From JAEWWD01 sp964440115 (GTDB lineage Bacteria > Bacillota > Clostridia > Christensenellales > CAG-138), in NCBI GenBank assembly GCA_964440115.1, contig CAYTPV010000011.1:54178-118177 (forward strand): DNA of 64,000 nucleotides, in the 5' to 3' direction. The notes beneath the pieces are model-generated. The model made no database searches. It had not been told where the DNA came from and was given only the letters and a program-made list of their open reading frames with translations. The translations under genes were made by a program, and so were the position numbers. This document shows, one piece after another, positions 50,202 to 58,584 of this stretch; position 1 is the stretch's first letter; each line of letters begins with the position of its first letter.

Positions 50202-50614
50202 CAGTATCGCCGCCTCTGGGCGGCGACGAATTTTTATTTTATTTAAAAGCGGGCGGGCTGTTCGCAATTCGCAATGGTCGCGCTGCGTTACAGCAATGCT
50301 GTTTCCTTGCGCTTCCTTGCTCATTGGTCTTTCGTCTCGCTATTCCCGCCACTGGCGGCGCGCGGCTTCGACTCCCCGCGTCCCCCTAAGGAGGGAACAA
50401 ATCTGAAAGCGAATTGCCGACCATTCTGCTTTCCGCGCCCTCCAAATTGGAGCAGGCTTGCCTTCTTGCTGAACTTAGGCACTTAACTCCGCCTTATGGA
50501 GGGGCGCGGGGAGGCGGAGCCTCCCCGCATAAAGAATTACTCGTCGGACGCGACGGCCCACAGGCCTAGTGTCCGAAGGCGTCTCCCGCCGAGGACCCCA
50601 GAGGCGGCGATACT
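50202..50614. repeat. Two-armed family A element with nested C and D (R29)
   Basis: The left arm carries a reversed C (50257-50376) exactly inside its second hairpin: GCGGGCGGGCTG before and CCCCGCGTCCCCCTA after. A unique centre of about 95 bp follows, then a right arm with CGGGGAGGCGGAGCCTCCCC and D (about 50541-50597) in its first hairpin. It fills the gap 50156-50772. Confidence 0.9.
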
Positions 50615-50772
50615 GATTTACCCTCCCGACAGCAATATAGCGCATCCCCTGTCCTTTCAGGAAAAACATGCATACAAAATTTTCGCTTAAATATACACTG
50701 TCATTGTGATATCATAGGAACCAAACAATCACACGCATACATCCGCCTGACCACCGGATCACGAAAGGACCT

Positions 50773-51678
50773 ATGAACAAGCCGATTTCCGCCCCCATCG
50801 CGCACCTATTGGCGCTCATTACCATCACCATCTGGAGCACCACCTATATCGCAAGCAAGGTGCTGCTGACCGCCTACACCCCCATGCAAATCGCGCTCAT
50901 GCGCTTCGTGCTCGCCTACGCCATGATGTGGGCGCTGCGCCCCAAGCTCATGAAACTCGACTTCAAAGCAGAGCTTAACTGCGCCCTGCTCGGCATATTC
51001 GGCTGCACGCTGTATTTCGTGGGCCAGAACTACGCACTGACCTATACGCTATCCTCCAACGTGGGCATACTCGTCGCGACGGCTCCCATGATTACCGCCG
51101 TACTCGCGCATTTTTTCCTGCCGGATGAAAAGCTGAAGAAAACCGTATTCATCGGCTGCCTGATCGCGCTTATCGGCGTGGCGCTCGTGAGCTTCAACGG
51201 CACCGTCGTACTCAAGCTCAACCCGGTCGGCGATCTTCTTTCCATAGGCGCGGCGCTGAGCTGGGCCATCTATTCCATACTGCTCAAACAGCATGCCGCC
51301 AAATACGACAGCCTGCTTTTAACCCGCCGCGTGCTGCTGTGGGGGTTCATTACGTCCTTCCCGCTTTCGCTGCTGGAGCGCTCGGCATTTTCGCTCGCGC
51401 CGCTTGCGGAACCTTCCTTCCTGTTCAGCCTGCTCATGCTGGGCTTTCTGGGCAGCGGGCTATGCTTTGTATTCTGGAACCTCGCCATGCAAAGGCTGGG
51501 GGCTGTAGTGGTGAACAACTACATCTATATTAGCCCGTTTCTCACCATGCTGACGGCGGGACTGTTCCTGAAGGAGCCGATCTCGCTCATGGGCGTGGGC
51601 GGCGCGGCGCTCATACTGATCGGCGTGTTTATTACGCAGTATAAAAAGCCGGTGAAGATGGAAACTGCAGTTGAATAA
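50773..51678 (+). CDS. EamA family (DMT superfamily) transporter
   Basis: The 301-residue membrane protein has ten hydrophobic segments in two EamA repeats. The first opens LLALITITIWSTTYIASKVL, the second LLSIGAALSWAIYSILLKQH. Conserved Pro/Gly spots such as MLGFLGSGLCFVFWN and the ending GGAALILIGVFITQY fit amino-acid or metabolite exporters of this group. The substrate is unknown. CGAAAGGACCT precedes the ATG. Confidence 0.93.
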   Translation: MNKPISAPIAHLLALITITIWSTTYIASKVLLTAYTPMQIALMRFVLAYAMMWALRPKLMKLDFKAELNCALLGIFGCTLYFVGQNYALTYTLSSNVGILVATAPMITAVLAHFFLPDEKLKKTVFIGCLIALIGVALVSFNGTVVLKLNPVGDLLSIGAALSWAIYSILLKQHAAKYDSLLLTRRVLLWGFITSFPLSLLERSAFSLAPLAEPSFLFSLLMLGFLGSGLCFVFWNLAMQRLGAVVVNNYIYISPFLTMLTAGLFLKEPISLMGVGGAALILIGVFITQYKKPVKMETAVE

Positions 51679-51703
51679 CTTCTCCTGTTACTTATAGAAA
51701 AAA

Positions 51704-52071
51704 GCAGTATCGCGACGGCCCGCAGGCCTAGTGCCTTTGGCGTGTCCCGCCGAAGGCCCGCCCCTCTGGGCGGCGACGACATTTCATTTTATTTAAAAGC
51801 GGGCGGGCTGTTCGCAGTTCGCAATGGTCGCGCTGCGTCGCGGCATAGCCGTCTCCTTGCGTTTCCTTGCTCACTGGTCTTCCGCCTCGCTCGTCCCGCC
51901 ACAGGCGGCGCTCGGTTCCGACTCCCCGCGTCCCCCTAATGGAATGTTCGGAACCTTTATTTAGTTTTCAAGCTTTATTTGAGTACTCGTTCCCTAGGGG
52001 GAGTGGGGGGCGGAGCCCTCCCACTTTATAATAAAAAAATTCCTCGTCGACGCTGCAGGCGGCGATACCTT
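51704..52071. repeat. Two-armed family A element with nested C and D (R30)
   Basis: The left arm has D (about 51711-51757) in its first hairpin and a reversed C (about 51808-51925) in its second; the centre is about 65 bp; the right arm is the plain form ending GGCGGCGATACCTTA. In this D copy the stem is GCCTTTGGCG/CGCCGAAGGC, a compensated variant. Confidence 0.9.
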
Positions 52072-52119
52072 AAGAATGTCTTGTCGCTTGTAGTTATGGT
52101 GCTACCCATGCAGTAATAC

Positions 52120-52147
52120 GAAAAAAGCCGCCCGAAGGCGGCTTTTT
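52120..52147 (-). terminator. Terminator of the first BsuPI-repeat gene
   Basis: AAAAAGCCGCC-CGAA-GGCGGCTTTTT, the same hairpin as at 14387 and 56897. Confidence 0.9.
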
Positions 52148-52164
52148 GTTTTGCACCTGATTGA

Positions 52165-53331
52165 CTATTTTACTCTAAGCTCATATCCGTTCGCATCGAT
52201 AAAATCGGCCTGCCCCGTGACATACGCCCGCAGGTATACGATCTTGCCCCGGATTGCCCTGTATGCGTCGCCCGAAAGCGTATCGCTGAACGTAACCGAT
52301 TTGCCGGGCTTGATGGTCTTGCTGTCCATGGCGGCCATAAACGATTTATCCGCGGACCAGGTATACAGCACATTCTTCTTTGCGTCGAGCAGCTGAAAAT
52401 CATATTTCTGGCCGGACGTAAACCGTATCGTCGCATTCTTCTTCGTATTGTTCTCTATGGTGAGGCTCATCTTGATCGAATTGAGCTTCACATCGGCTGC
52501 GGGCGTAACGGTCACAAGCTTGGGCAGCACGATCTCATACCCTTTCGCATCGATAAAATTGGCCTTTCCCGTAATAGTTGCCCGCATGTATACGGCTTTG
52601 TCCTTGATGGCCTTATACGCGGGACCCGCAAACACTTCAAAGAACGTAACCGTCTTACCCGCCTTGACGCGCACGGAATTCATCGCCGCCATAAACGATT
52701 TGTCGGCGGACCAGGTGTACAGCACTTTCCGGTTTGCGTCGAGCAGCTGGAAGTCGTATTTCTGGCCGGACGTAAACTGGATATATTCGTCGCTTTTGCC
52801 CATGTTGGTGACGGATATGCTCATTTTCACCGAGTTGGGCCTGACATCCACAGCGGGCGCGACTTTCACTTGCTGCACCTCTTTGAGCTGCACCTCATAC
52901 CCTTTCGGGTCGATAAAGCCGGCTTTGCCGGTGATGGTTGCGCGCAGGTAGACGATTTTATCCCTGATCGCCTTGTACGCGTCGCCCGAAAGCGTATCGC
53001 TGAATGTCAGCGACCGTCCGGCTTTGATGGTCGTGGTGGTCAGCGCGGCGATGAACAGCTTATCGGCAGACCATGTGTACAACACGTTGCGGTTCGCGTC
53101 GAGCAGCTGGAAATCGAACTTCTGGCCCGAGGTATGCTCTATCGTCACATCGTTTCTGGTGCGGTTTCTGATGGTAACGCTCATTTTGATGGAATCAGGC
53201 TTTACAACAGCCCCGGGCGTTACCGTTACTGGTGCTTGCTCCGGTGCTTTTGAGGATGCGGCAAGCGCAGGGAGCGCAGTCACTGCCGTCATGAGTATTG
53301 CGAGCGCTATTCCTAATATCCTTTTCTTCAT
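52165..53331 (-). CDS. Secreted protein with three BsuPI-like domains
   Basis: The 388-residue protein has a signal peptide (MKKRILGIALAILMTAVTAL, cleavage near ALA) and three tandem domains of about 112 residues each, beginning near 40, 155 and 275. Each has VxPxSIKMSVTI, a strand ending in TSGQK(F/Y)DFQLLDA, VLYTWSADK(L/S)F and (V/L)T(F/V)(S/F)(D/E). This is the pattern of BsuPI, the intracellular proteinase inhibitor domain of Bacillus, here exported. Whether it inhibits proteases is unknown. A paralogue with the same three-domain plan is at 56934-58106. AGGAGG is 8 bases before the ATG. Confidence 0.9.
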   Translation of the reverse strand: MKKRILGIALAILMTAVTALPALAASSKAPEQAPVTVTPGAVVKPDSIKMSVTIRNRTRNDVTIEHTSGQKFDFQLLDANRNVLYTWSADKLFIAALTTTTIKAGRSLTFSDTLSGDAYKAIRDKIVYLRATITGKAGFIDPKGYEVQLKEVQQVKVAPAVDVRPNSVKMSISVTNMGKSDEYIQFTSGQKYDFQLLDANRKVLYTWSADKSFMAAMNSVRVKAGKTVTFFEVFAGPAYKAIKDKAVYMRATITGKANFIDAKGYEIVLPKLVTVTPAADVKLNSIKMSLTIENNTKKNATIRFTSGQKYDFQLLDAKKNVLYTWSADKSFMAAMDSKTIKPGKSVTFSDTLSGDAYRAIRGKIVYLRAYVTGQADFIDANGYELRVK

Positions 53332-53554
53332 AATCAAGACCTCCTGAACCCGAATTTCGCCTTCTAACACGTAGACGAAAAAGGGGCACTGCGGTTCCAT
53401 ATGTGTTCCTTATACTGTAGGCAAAACGCCTCTTATGTATGAAGGAATACATGAAAATACACGATATTTTACCGTTCAACAGCGACTGCGGGAGATGCCT
53501 TGTATAACGCCCGTATAACAGGCCAATATCTATTCTGGAACAAGCAAGCATTCG

Positions 53555-53583
53555 TTGACCGGTATAGAAAAAATCCTTATACT
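53555..53583 (+). promoter_or_regulatory. Promoter of the dehydrogenase-like gene
   Basis: TTGACC, 17-base spacer, TATACT, about 50 bases before the start codon. The stretch 53332-53554 shows no other feature. Confidence 0.8.
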
Positions 53584-53636
53584 CAAAGATGTTCATTTCT
53601 GTGCAAATCTTATAAAATTGAGGAAGTAGTATCGTA

Positions 53637-54584
53637 ATGGCCAGGATTCTTATCGCAGACGGGGCCGACCTCAAAGTGAACATCATGTGGGAGCCGATCG
53701 ACAAGATGCTCTCGGAGAAACTCGCAAAACTGGGTCATGAAGTGGTTCTACAGCACTACGAAAAGGATGAACTCAAAAAGCAGATTGGTACCTTCGACAT
53801 CGTTGTAATCGGAGAAAGCACGCATATTGACAAGGAAGTCATAGACGCGGCAGGTTCGGGCAAACTCAAGACGATTATCAAGGCTGGAACGGCTATGAGA
53901 AACATAGACGTAACCTATGCCGAAGGTAAGGGCATCTGCGTCAGGAACACACCGGAATGCAGCCGCAACGCTGTTTGCGAGCTGATACTGGGGCACATCA
54001 TCTCCGCATCCAGGTTCTTCTTCCAATGCTTGGGCACCATGAAAAAGGGCGAATGGAATGCCTATACCGGCATTGAACTGGAAAACAGGACACTGGGGCT
54101 TATCGGTTTCGATAAGACGGCGCAGATGCTGGCCAAGAAGGCAACCGCGCTGGGCATGACGGTTTCCTATTGGGATGAAAAGGGGCCCTGCAGCTGCCCG
54201 GAATGCGCAGATTACAAGTACCTCGATTTCATGGATCTTATTGCCTCCAATACATTCCTTTCGCTGCATGTGCAGTACGACCCGAAAAAGGGCTGTCTGC
54301 TGGGTGAAAAGGAACTCATGCACACGGAAAAGGGCGCAAACCTGATCAACTGCTCCGACGGCAGACTGGTGGATGAAGCTGCTCTCTTAAAGGCACTGGG
54401 CGCGCACATGGGCGAGATGCATCTCTTTAGCGTGGGTCTCGACACCTTCCGGGAGGAGCCGACCACGAATAAGGCGCTGCTTGCACACGACCGCGTATCG
54501 TTAAGCCCGCATATCGGCCACGATACGTATGAATCGAACACCCGGCGCGCGCAGGAGATAGTGGATATCATCTGCAGCCTGTAA
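53637..54584 (+). CDS. D-2-hydroxyacid dehydrogenase-like protein with altered catalytic motifs
   Basis: The 315-residue protein has the two-domain fold of D-isomer 2-hydroxyacid (phosphoglycerate-type) dehydrogenases: a substrate domain (1-100 and the C-terminus) around an NAD domain. The nucleotide loop reads LGLIGFDKTAQML, where family members have GxGxxG, so two of the three glycines are lost. The site that normally holds the catalytic Arg (N-x-x-R-G) reads INCSDGRLVDE, with Asp in place of Arg. The Glu in DTFREEPTT and the His in LSPHIGHD are kept. It may be a pseudoenzyme or a member with a different reaction. GAGG precedes the ATG at some distance. It is monocistronic. Confidence 0.85.
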   Translation: MARILIADGADLKVNIMWEPIDKMLSEKLAKLGHEVVLQHYEKDELKKQIGTFDIVVIGESTHIDKEVIDAAGSGKLKTIIKAGTAMRNIDVTYAEGKGICVRNTPECSRNAVCELILGHIISASRFFFQCLGTMKKGEWNAYTGIELENRTLGLIGFDKTAQMLAKKATALGMTVSYWDEKGPCSCPECADYKYLDFMDLIASNTFLSLHVQYDPKKGCLLGEKELMHTEKGANLINCSDGRLVDEAALLKALGAHMGEMHLFSVGLDTFREEPTTNKALLAHDRVSLSPHIGHDTYESNTRRAQEIVDIICSL

Positions 54585-54607
54585 GACCGGAAAGTAAAAG
54601 AAATACG

Positions 54608-54641
54608 GGATGTATCAAAGTATTTGATACATCCCTTTTTG
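54608..54641 (+). terminator. Terminator of the dehydrogenase-like gene
   Basis: GGGATGTATCAAA and TTTGATACATCCC pair around a short loop, then TTTTTG. Confidence 0.92.
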
Positions 54642-54683
54642 TTATCGCTGATTTTTCTCATATGCACCAGATTTGAAAATTGC

Positions 54684-55223
54684 CTAGGATTCTGTAGGTT
54701 CATCCGCCCCCTGAAGACCCAGATACATTTTGATACCAGATATCATGAACCGAGCCGCTTCTAGCGCCTTATCAAGAGCGGGATCAAAATTGGATACAAC
54801 GCGGGTAAACTCATCATTTTTTAGTCCCGATAAGAGGTCAAATTCCAGTCCGATTTCATCATCGATCAAGGACTCAACAGCGGATTTTTCCCAATATGGG
54901 TTTATCTGTGATGCGAATTCTCCGATTTCGTTTGCAGAACTATACCATTGCTGTATAAGAAGAGCGGGATCATTCCCGGATTTAACTGTAGACGCTACTT
55001 CGTTCAAATTTCGTATATACTGCCCAAGAAGTTCTTCAAATCTCTGACCGGCCTCAAACCCAAATACGCTTCCCAGTATTTGCCCAAGTTCGGCATCATT
55101 GCGTTGCAGACGCTGTGCTACAAAAGGAAAGTCACGCAAACTCAGCATTTGGCTGATGATGAGCTGCCTGACCCAAACCAAGCGTTCAGTCCATAGTTGT
55201 GTAACATACGCTTCCCAATCCAT
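54684..55223 (-). CDS. Four-helix-type protein, paralogue of the gene at 1596
   Basis: The 179-residue protein is helical and soluble. It opens WEAYVTQLWTERLVWVRQLI, followed by FPFVAQRLQRNDAELGQILG, INPYWEKSAVESLIDDEIGL and a closing helix LDKALEAARFMISGIKMYLG. The order LW...VWVR...RN...INPYW...GI matches the same clostridial family as the 1596-2171 product, and this copy keeps the INPYW motif which the other lacks. The function is not known. The ATG at 55223 starts the match; the frame extends further through repeat DNA. GGGGGT is a weak ribosome site. Confidence 0.75.
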   Translation of the reverse strand: MDWEAYVTQLWTERLVWVRQLIISQMLSLRDFPFVAQRLQRNDAELGQILGSVFGFEAGQRFEELLGQYIRNLNEVASTVKSGNDPALLIQQWYSSANEIGEFASQINPYWEKSAVESLIDDEIGLEFDLLSGLKNDEFTRVVSNFDPALDKALEAARFMISGIKMYLGLQGADEPTES

Positions 55224-55273
55224 ACCGCTACCCCCGGTTAAGTGTATGATGCTTTTAGGACATATATTTTCTA

Positions 55274-55447
55274 GAAGGTATCGCCGCCTTCGGCGGCGAC
55301 GAATTATTTTATACAGGGGGGCGTCGCGGCTGCGGCCGCTCCGCCCCCCTGTCCCCCGAAAAGCACTTAGCGCGTCGGGAATAAAAATGCCGTGCAATCT
55401 ATAGGAAGGGGGAATGGGGAGTCGGAGCAGCGCGCCTCCAGTGGAGG
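55274..55447. repeat. Family A element with truncated right arm (R31)
   Basis: Left arm AAGGTATCGCCGCC with second stem ACAGGGGGGCG/CGCCCCCCTGT; the centre is about 75 bp; the right arm stops within the C module (GTCGGAGCAGCGCGCCTCCA, then GTGGAGG), just before the terminator of the next gene. Confidence 0.82.
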
Positions 55448-55449
55448 AA

Positions 55450-55484
55450 AAACAAAAATGAGAGCCAGTTTTCGCTGACTCTCC
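55450..55484 (-). terminator. Terminator of the HsdR-N gene
   Basis: On the minus strand GAGAGTCAG pairs with CTGGCTCTC and is followed by ATTTTTGTTTTT. Confidence 0.85.
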
Positions 55485-55507
55485 ATAATCGTATAGTTCA
55501 TATTTAG

Positions 55508-56566
55508 CTAGGCAATAAACCGCTTAGCAGATTCCATAATCTGAGGTGCATATTGAAATAAGTCATTTACGTCATTCAGTGAAAACTTTGTACCATCTGG
55601 AAGGTACAAGGTTTTTTTCTGTGCTTCAAGTTTCAAACGGCAAATCCACTTTCGGATATTGCCATCGTAGAGAATTCCGAAATAGCTTTCCGTGTCTTTA
55701 TGAACAACCTTTTCTGGGGGCATAACGCCATGTAAAAGAGCCTTGATAATGATGTATGCCTCAATCTCTTCCGTAGTTGTATCAATACGGCTCAACTGCT
55801 CTTCTGGCAAGGATTCCACAGCCACCGGCGTTTCAGTAATTGTAGGCGGCTCTTCATGACTCATCATTGCGGATTTTAGGGTATCGTTTATTGTATCCCC
55901 GATATAAGCATTAAAAGCTTTTTTGATGATTGGTAAAAACCGATCTACTACGGCTTGAGTACGCCGTCCGGGATATACCTCTCCTAACACAAAACTAACG
56001 AAAGCATCATCTGGGGTTGTCCGCTGCTTATGAATCAGCAATTTAATAAGATTGGTGTATTTTAATTCGGATGCGGCGGAAAATGCGGCATCAATATCGA
56101 TTGTTTCTTTTGTGAACCGTCTCAATTCTGGTACAAGGGTCTCTTTAATATCTAAGAGATTAAACTCCAGAAATGGTGTAAGATCCATTTTATTTGGTTC
56201 GTCTAAGTCTGTATAAAACTTATAAACGATACCATTCGTAAGAATACCGAATTTTGCGGGAGAAGTGGCAAAATATCGGAATAACTGTGAGTCATGCTTT
56301 TCAAGTGTATCACTGCAGCATTTGCATTCTATCAGTATTGCAGGTTTACCATTAAGAAATATGGCATAATCTACCTTTTCACCCTTCTTTATTCCCACGT
56401 CCGCTGTAAATTCCGGCAAAAATTCAATTGGATTGAACACGTCATAACCAAGAAGTTGAAAGAAGGGCAGTATCAGCGAGTTTTTGGTAGCCTCTTCAGT
56501 GAGCAACAGGTCTTTTATCGAGGTAACGCGGGCGGAAAATTGTCTAAGCTGATCAATAAAATCCAT
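55508..56566 (-). CDS. HsdR N-terminal-domain nuclease, stand-alone
   Basis: The 352-residue protein has the N-terminal nuclease domain of type I restriction HsdR: TEEATKNSLILPFFQLLGYD, then the PD-(D/E)xK site with Asp in KVDYAIFLNG and Glu-x-Lys in AILIECKC, followed by GILTNGIVYKFYTDLDEPNK. The C-terminal half (about 240-352) has TTEEIEAYIIIKALL, YFGILYDGNIRKWICRL and QKKTLYLPDG, a pattern seen in many free-standing members. There is no helicase part and no HsdM or HsdS nearby. A role in phage defence is possible. AGGGGG precedes the ATG. Confidence 0.88.
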   Translation of the reverse strand: MDFIDQLRQFSARVTSIKDLLLTEEATKNSLILPFFQLLGYDVFNPIEFLPEFTADVGIKKGEKVDYAIFLNGKPAILIECKCCSDTLEKHDSQLFRYFATSPAKFGILTNGIVYKFYTDLDEPNKMDLTPFLEFNLLDIKETLVPELRRFTKETIDIDAAFSAASELKYTNLIKLLIHKQRTTPDDAFVSFVLGEVYPGRRTQAVVDRFLPIIKKAFNAYIGDTINDTLKSAMMSHEEPPTITETPVAVESLPEEQLSRIDTTTEEIEAYIIIKALLHGVMPPEKVVHKDTESYFGILYDGNIRKWICRLKLEAQKKTLYLPDGTKFSLNDVNDLFQYAPQIMESAKRFIA

Positions 56567-56597
56567 ACGAAAACCCCCTACTGCTGTATTAGACCAT

Positions 56598-56606
56598 ATT
56601 ATACCA
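56598..56606 (-). promoter_or_regulatory. Extended -10 promoter of the HsdR-N gene
   Basis: TGG-TATAAT on the minus strand, about 32 bases before the start codon, with only a weak -35. Confidence 0.5.
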
Positions 56607-56706
56607 TAAAAGTAACTACATGTAGATATGACGCGAATTATGTCAGGTATATATTAACATGTGATTTTAATAGTGCCCCCTACCTTTGGCTGTTTAGCAC
56701 ACAATC

Positions 56707-56826
56707 CGGGGGTGCAGGGGGGCGGCTTTAGCCGCCCCCTGTAAAAAAATAATCGTCGGCTCATACGACGGCCGGCAAGGCCTAGTGCACGAGGCGTCTC
56801 CCGCCGAGGGTGAGAGCCGATACCTT
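56707..56826 (-). repeat. Family A single arm with nested D (R32)
   Basis: CCGGGGGTGCAGGGGGGCGG, GCCGCCCCCTGT, the A linker, then TCGTCGGCTCAT, a D module (ACGACGGCCGGCAAGGCCTA...), and GAGAGCCGATACC. D sits exactly in the loop of a first stem that is not the common GCCGCC version. Confidence 0.87.
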
Positions 56827-56896
56827 GAAACCACCCGACCGAAAGATGGCGATACCCAACATTCCCCCGCCCGCAAAATAGTGATACTGCTCATAC

Positions 56897-56926
56897 AAAA
56901 AAGCCGCCCGAAGGCGGCTTTTTTAA
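56897..56926 (-). terminator. Terminator of the second BsuPI-repeat gene
   Basis: AAAAAAGCCGCC-CGAA-GGCGGCTTTTTT. Confidence 0.9.
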
Positions 56927-56933
56927 ATACCCA

Positions 56934-58106
56934 TTATCTGAGCTTAATCACATATCCCGTCTGATCCAGGAAATCCGCGGTGCCGGTGATGGTCACCCGC
57001 AAATACACGATCTTATCGCGGATCGCCTGATACCCTGTGCCCGTAATCACTTCGCTGAATGTCACCGAATTGCCGGAAAGTATATTCGTCGTGGCCGTCT
57101 TCTGGGCGAATGTCTTGCCCTTGGACCACTGATACAGCAGCCGCCAGTTGGCGTCGAGCAGCTGGAAGTCATACTTCTGCTCCGTTGCATGCCGGATGGA
57201 CGCAGGGCCAGTCGACGCGTTCTTAATGGTAGCGCCCATGCTGATGCTGTTAGACTTGAACGACGCGCGGGGGATGATGAGAACCTGCTGGGGTTCTTTT
57301 ATCTTGGCTTCATACCCGCCCGCGTTGATAAACCCTGCTTTGCCGGGAATGCTCGCGCGCAGATACATGATTTTATCCTGAATGGCCTTGTACGCGTCGC
57401 CGGAGAGCGTTTCCGTGAATGTCTGCGTCTTTGAGCCTGCAATCGTCAGGCTCCCTGTCATCTGCGGGAACATTTTATCGGCGGACCAGGTGTACAGCAC
57501 ATTATGCTTAGAGTCGAGCAACTGGAAATCGTACCGCTGGCCGGAGGGATAGTCGATCGTCACGGCGGTGCGGGAAGTGTTTTTGATTTCCAGCATCATT
57601 TTGACTGATCCGCCCACAAACGCGGCCTTGGGCGTAACCAGTATCTGCGTACTCACGCCCAGCGGCAGTTCATAGCCCTTTGTGTTGAGAAAACTCGCGC
57701 TGCCGGTGACGAACGCTTTGAGATACGCGATTTTGCTCCTGATCGCCTTGTACGCGCTGCCCGAAAGGGTCTCGGTAAATGTGACGCTCTGCCCCGCCTT
57801 TATTTTGGTGGTCGTGAGCATTTCCATAAACGATTTGTCTGCCGACCAGGTATACAGCGTTTTTTTATTGCTGTCGAGCAGTTGGAAATCATACTTCTGC
57901 CCGGATGTATGCTTGATGGTGACTTCTTTTTTGGTGTTGTTCACAACGACGATATTCATGGTGATGGAATCTGTGCCGATCACCGCCTGCGGTGTGATTG
58001 TGACCTGCGCTGCCGGCTTCGTTGCGGGGGCTGCCTGCGCCACGCCAAGCGCGAATGAGAACGCTGCCGCCATGGCCAGCACCAACCCTAAGATACGCTT
58101 TTTCAT
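56934..58106 (-). CDS. Secreted protein with three BsuPI-like domains (paralogue)
   Basis: The 390-residue protein has a signal peptide (MKKRILGLVLAMAAAFSFAL, cleavage near AQA) and three BsuPI-like domains of about 113 residues, each with TSGQKYDFQLLDSN-type and LYTWSADK(S/M)F-type strands; the third has diverged to ATEQKYDFQLLDAN and LYQWSKGKTF. It shares signal, domain plan and even its terminator hairpin with the gene at 52165-53331, so the two arose by duplication of the whole gene. GGAGG is 7 bases before the ATG. Its target is unknown. Confidence 0.9.
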   Translation of the reverse strand: MKKRILGLVLAMAAAFSFALGVAQAAPATKPAAQVTITPQAVIGTDSITMNIVVVNNTKKEVTIKHTSGQKYDFQLLDSNKKTLYTWSADKSFMEMLTTTKIKAGQSVTFTETLSGSAYKAIRSKIAYLKAFVTGSASFLNTKGYELPLGVSTQILVTPKAAFVGGSVKMMLEIKNTSRTAVTIDYPSGQRYDFQLLDSKHNVLYTWSADKMFPQMTGSLTIAGSKTQTFTETLSGDAYKAIQDKIMYLRASIPGKAGFINAGGYEAKIKEPQQVLIIPRASFKSNSISMGATIKNASTGPASIRHATEQKYDFQLLDANWRLLYQWSKGKTFAQKTATTNILSGNSVTFSEVITGTGYQAIRDKIVYLRVTITGTADFLDQTGYVIKLR

Positions 58107-58274
58107 GGTGATCCTCCAAAGTTGCCTTACACTTGTTTGTTACGAATTACTAAACGCGCGATCAAGCGCGCCGGTTCCATATCCAGCCTGTCCATTATAC
58201 ACGCATATGACGAGAGGGGGAACAAAATGCGCTTAGGAAAAGTTTAAACTTTTATCGACGGGAAGTATTTTTCT

Positions 58275-58458
58275 TAAGGTATCGCCGCCTTGGGCGGCGA
58301 CGGATTCTTTTTTTATTATAAAGTGGGAGGGCTTCGCCCCCCACTCCCCCTAATGACGATACTCTCCAGCTTTGTTGACACACCATTACTACACCCGCAA
58401 CATTTTGGGGGCGCGGGAAGTCGTAGCTGCGTGCCTCGCAGCAAGGCGGCGATACCTT
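58275..58458. repeat. Two-armed family A element (R33)
   Basis: Left arm TTAAGGTATCGCCGCC with second stem AGTGGGAGGGC/GCCCCCCACT and linker TTTATTATAA; short centre; worn right arm with GGGGGCGCGGGAAGTCG and GGCGGCGATACCTT. Confidence 0.85.
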
Positions 58459-58528
58459 TGGAAATCCCGTTTCGCATGGCAGAAAAGGAATAAGCTGGAT
58501 ACTGTTTACCATTTGGAAATAAACTGTT

Positions 58529-58537
58529 TGATATAAT
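58529..58537 (+). promoter_or_regulatory. Extended -10 promoter of the lipoprotein gene
   Basis: TGA-TATAAT, about 45 bases before the ATG. Confidence 0.55.
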
Positions 58538-58584
58538 AAAAGAAGATTGCAAATTCGTATACGATGGCTTCCGGGGGGTATGGT

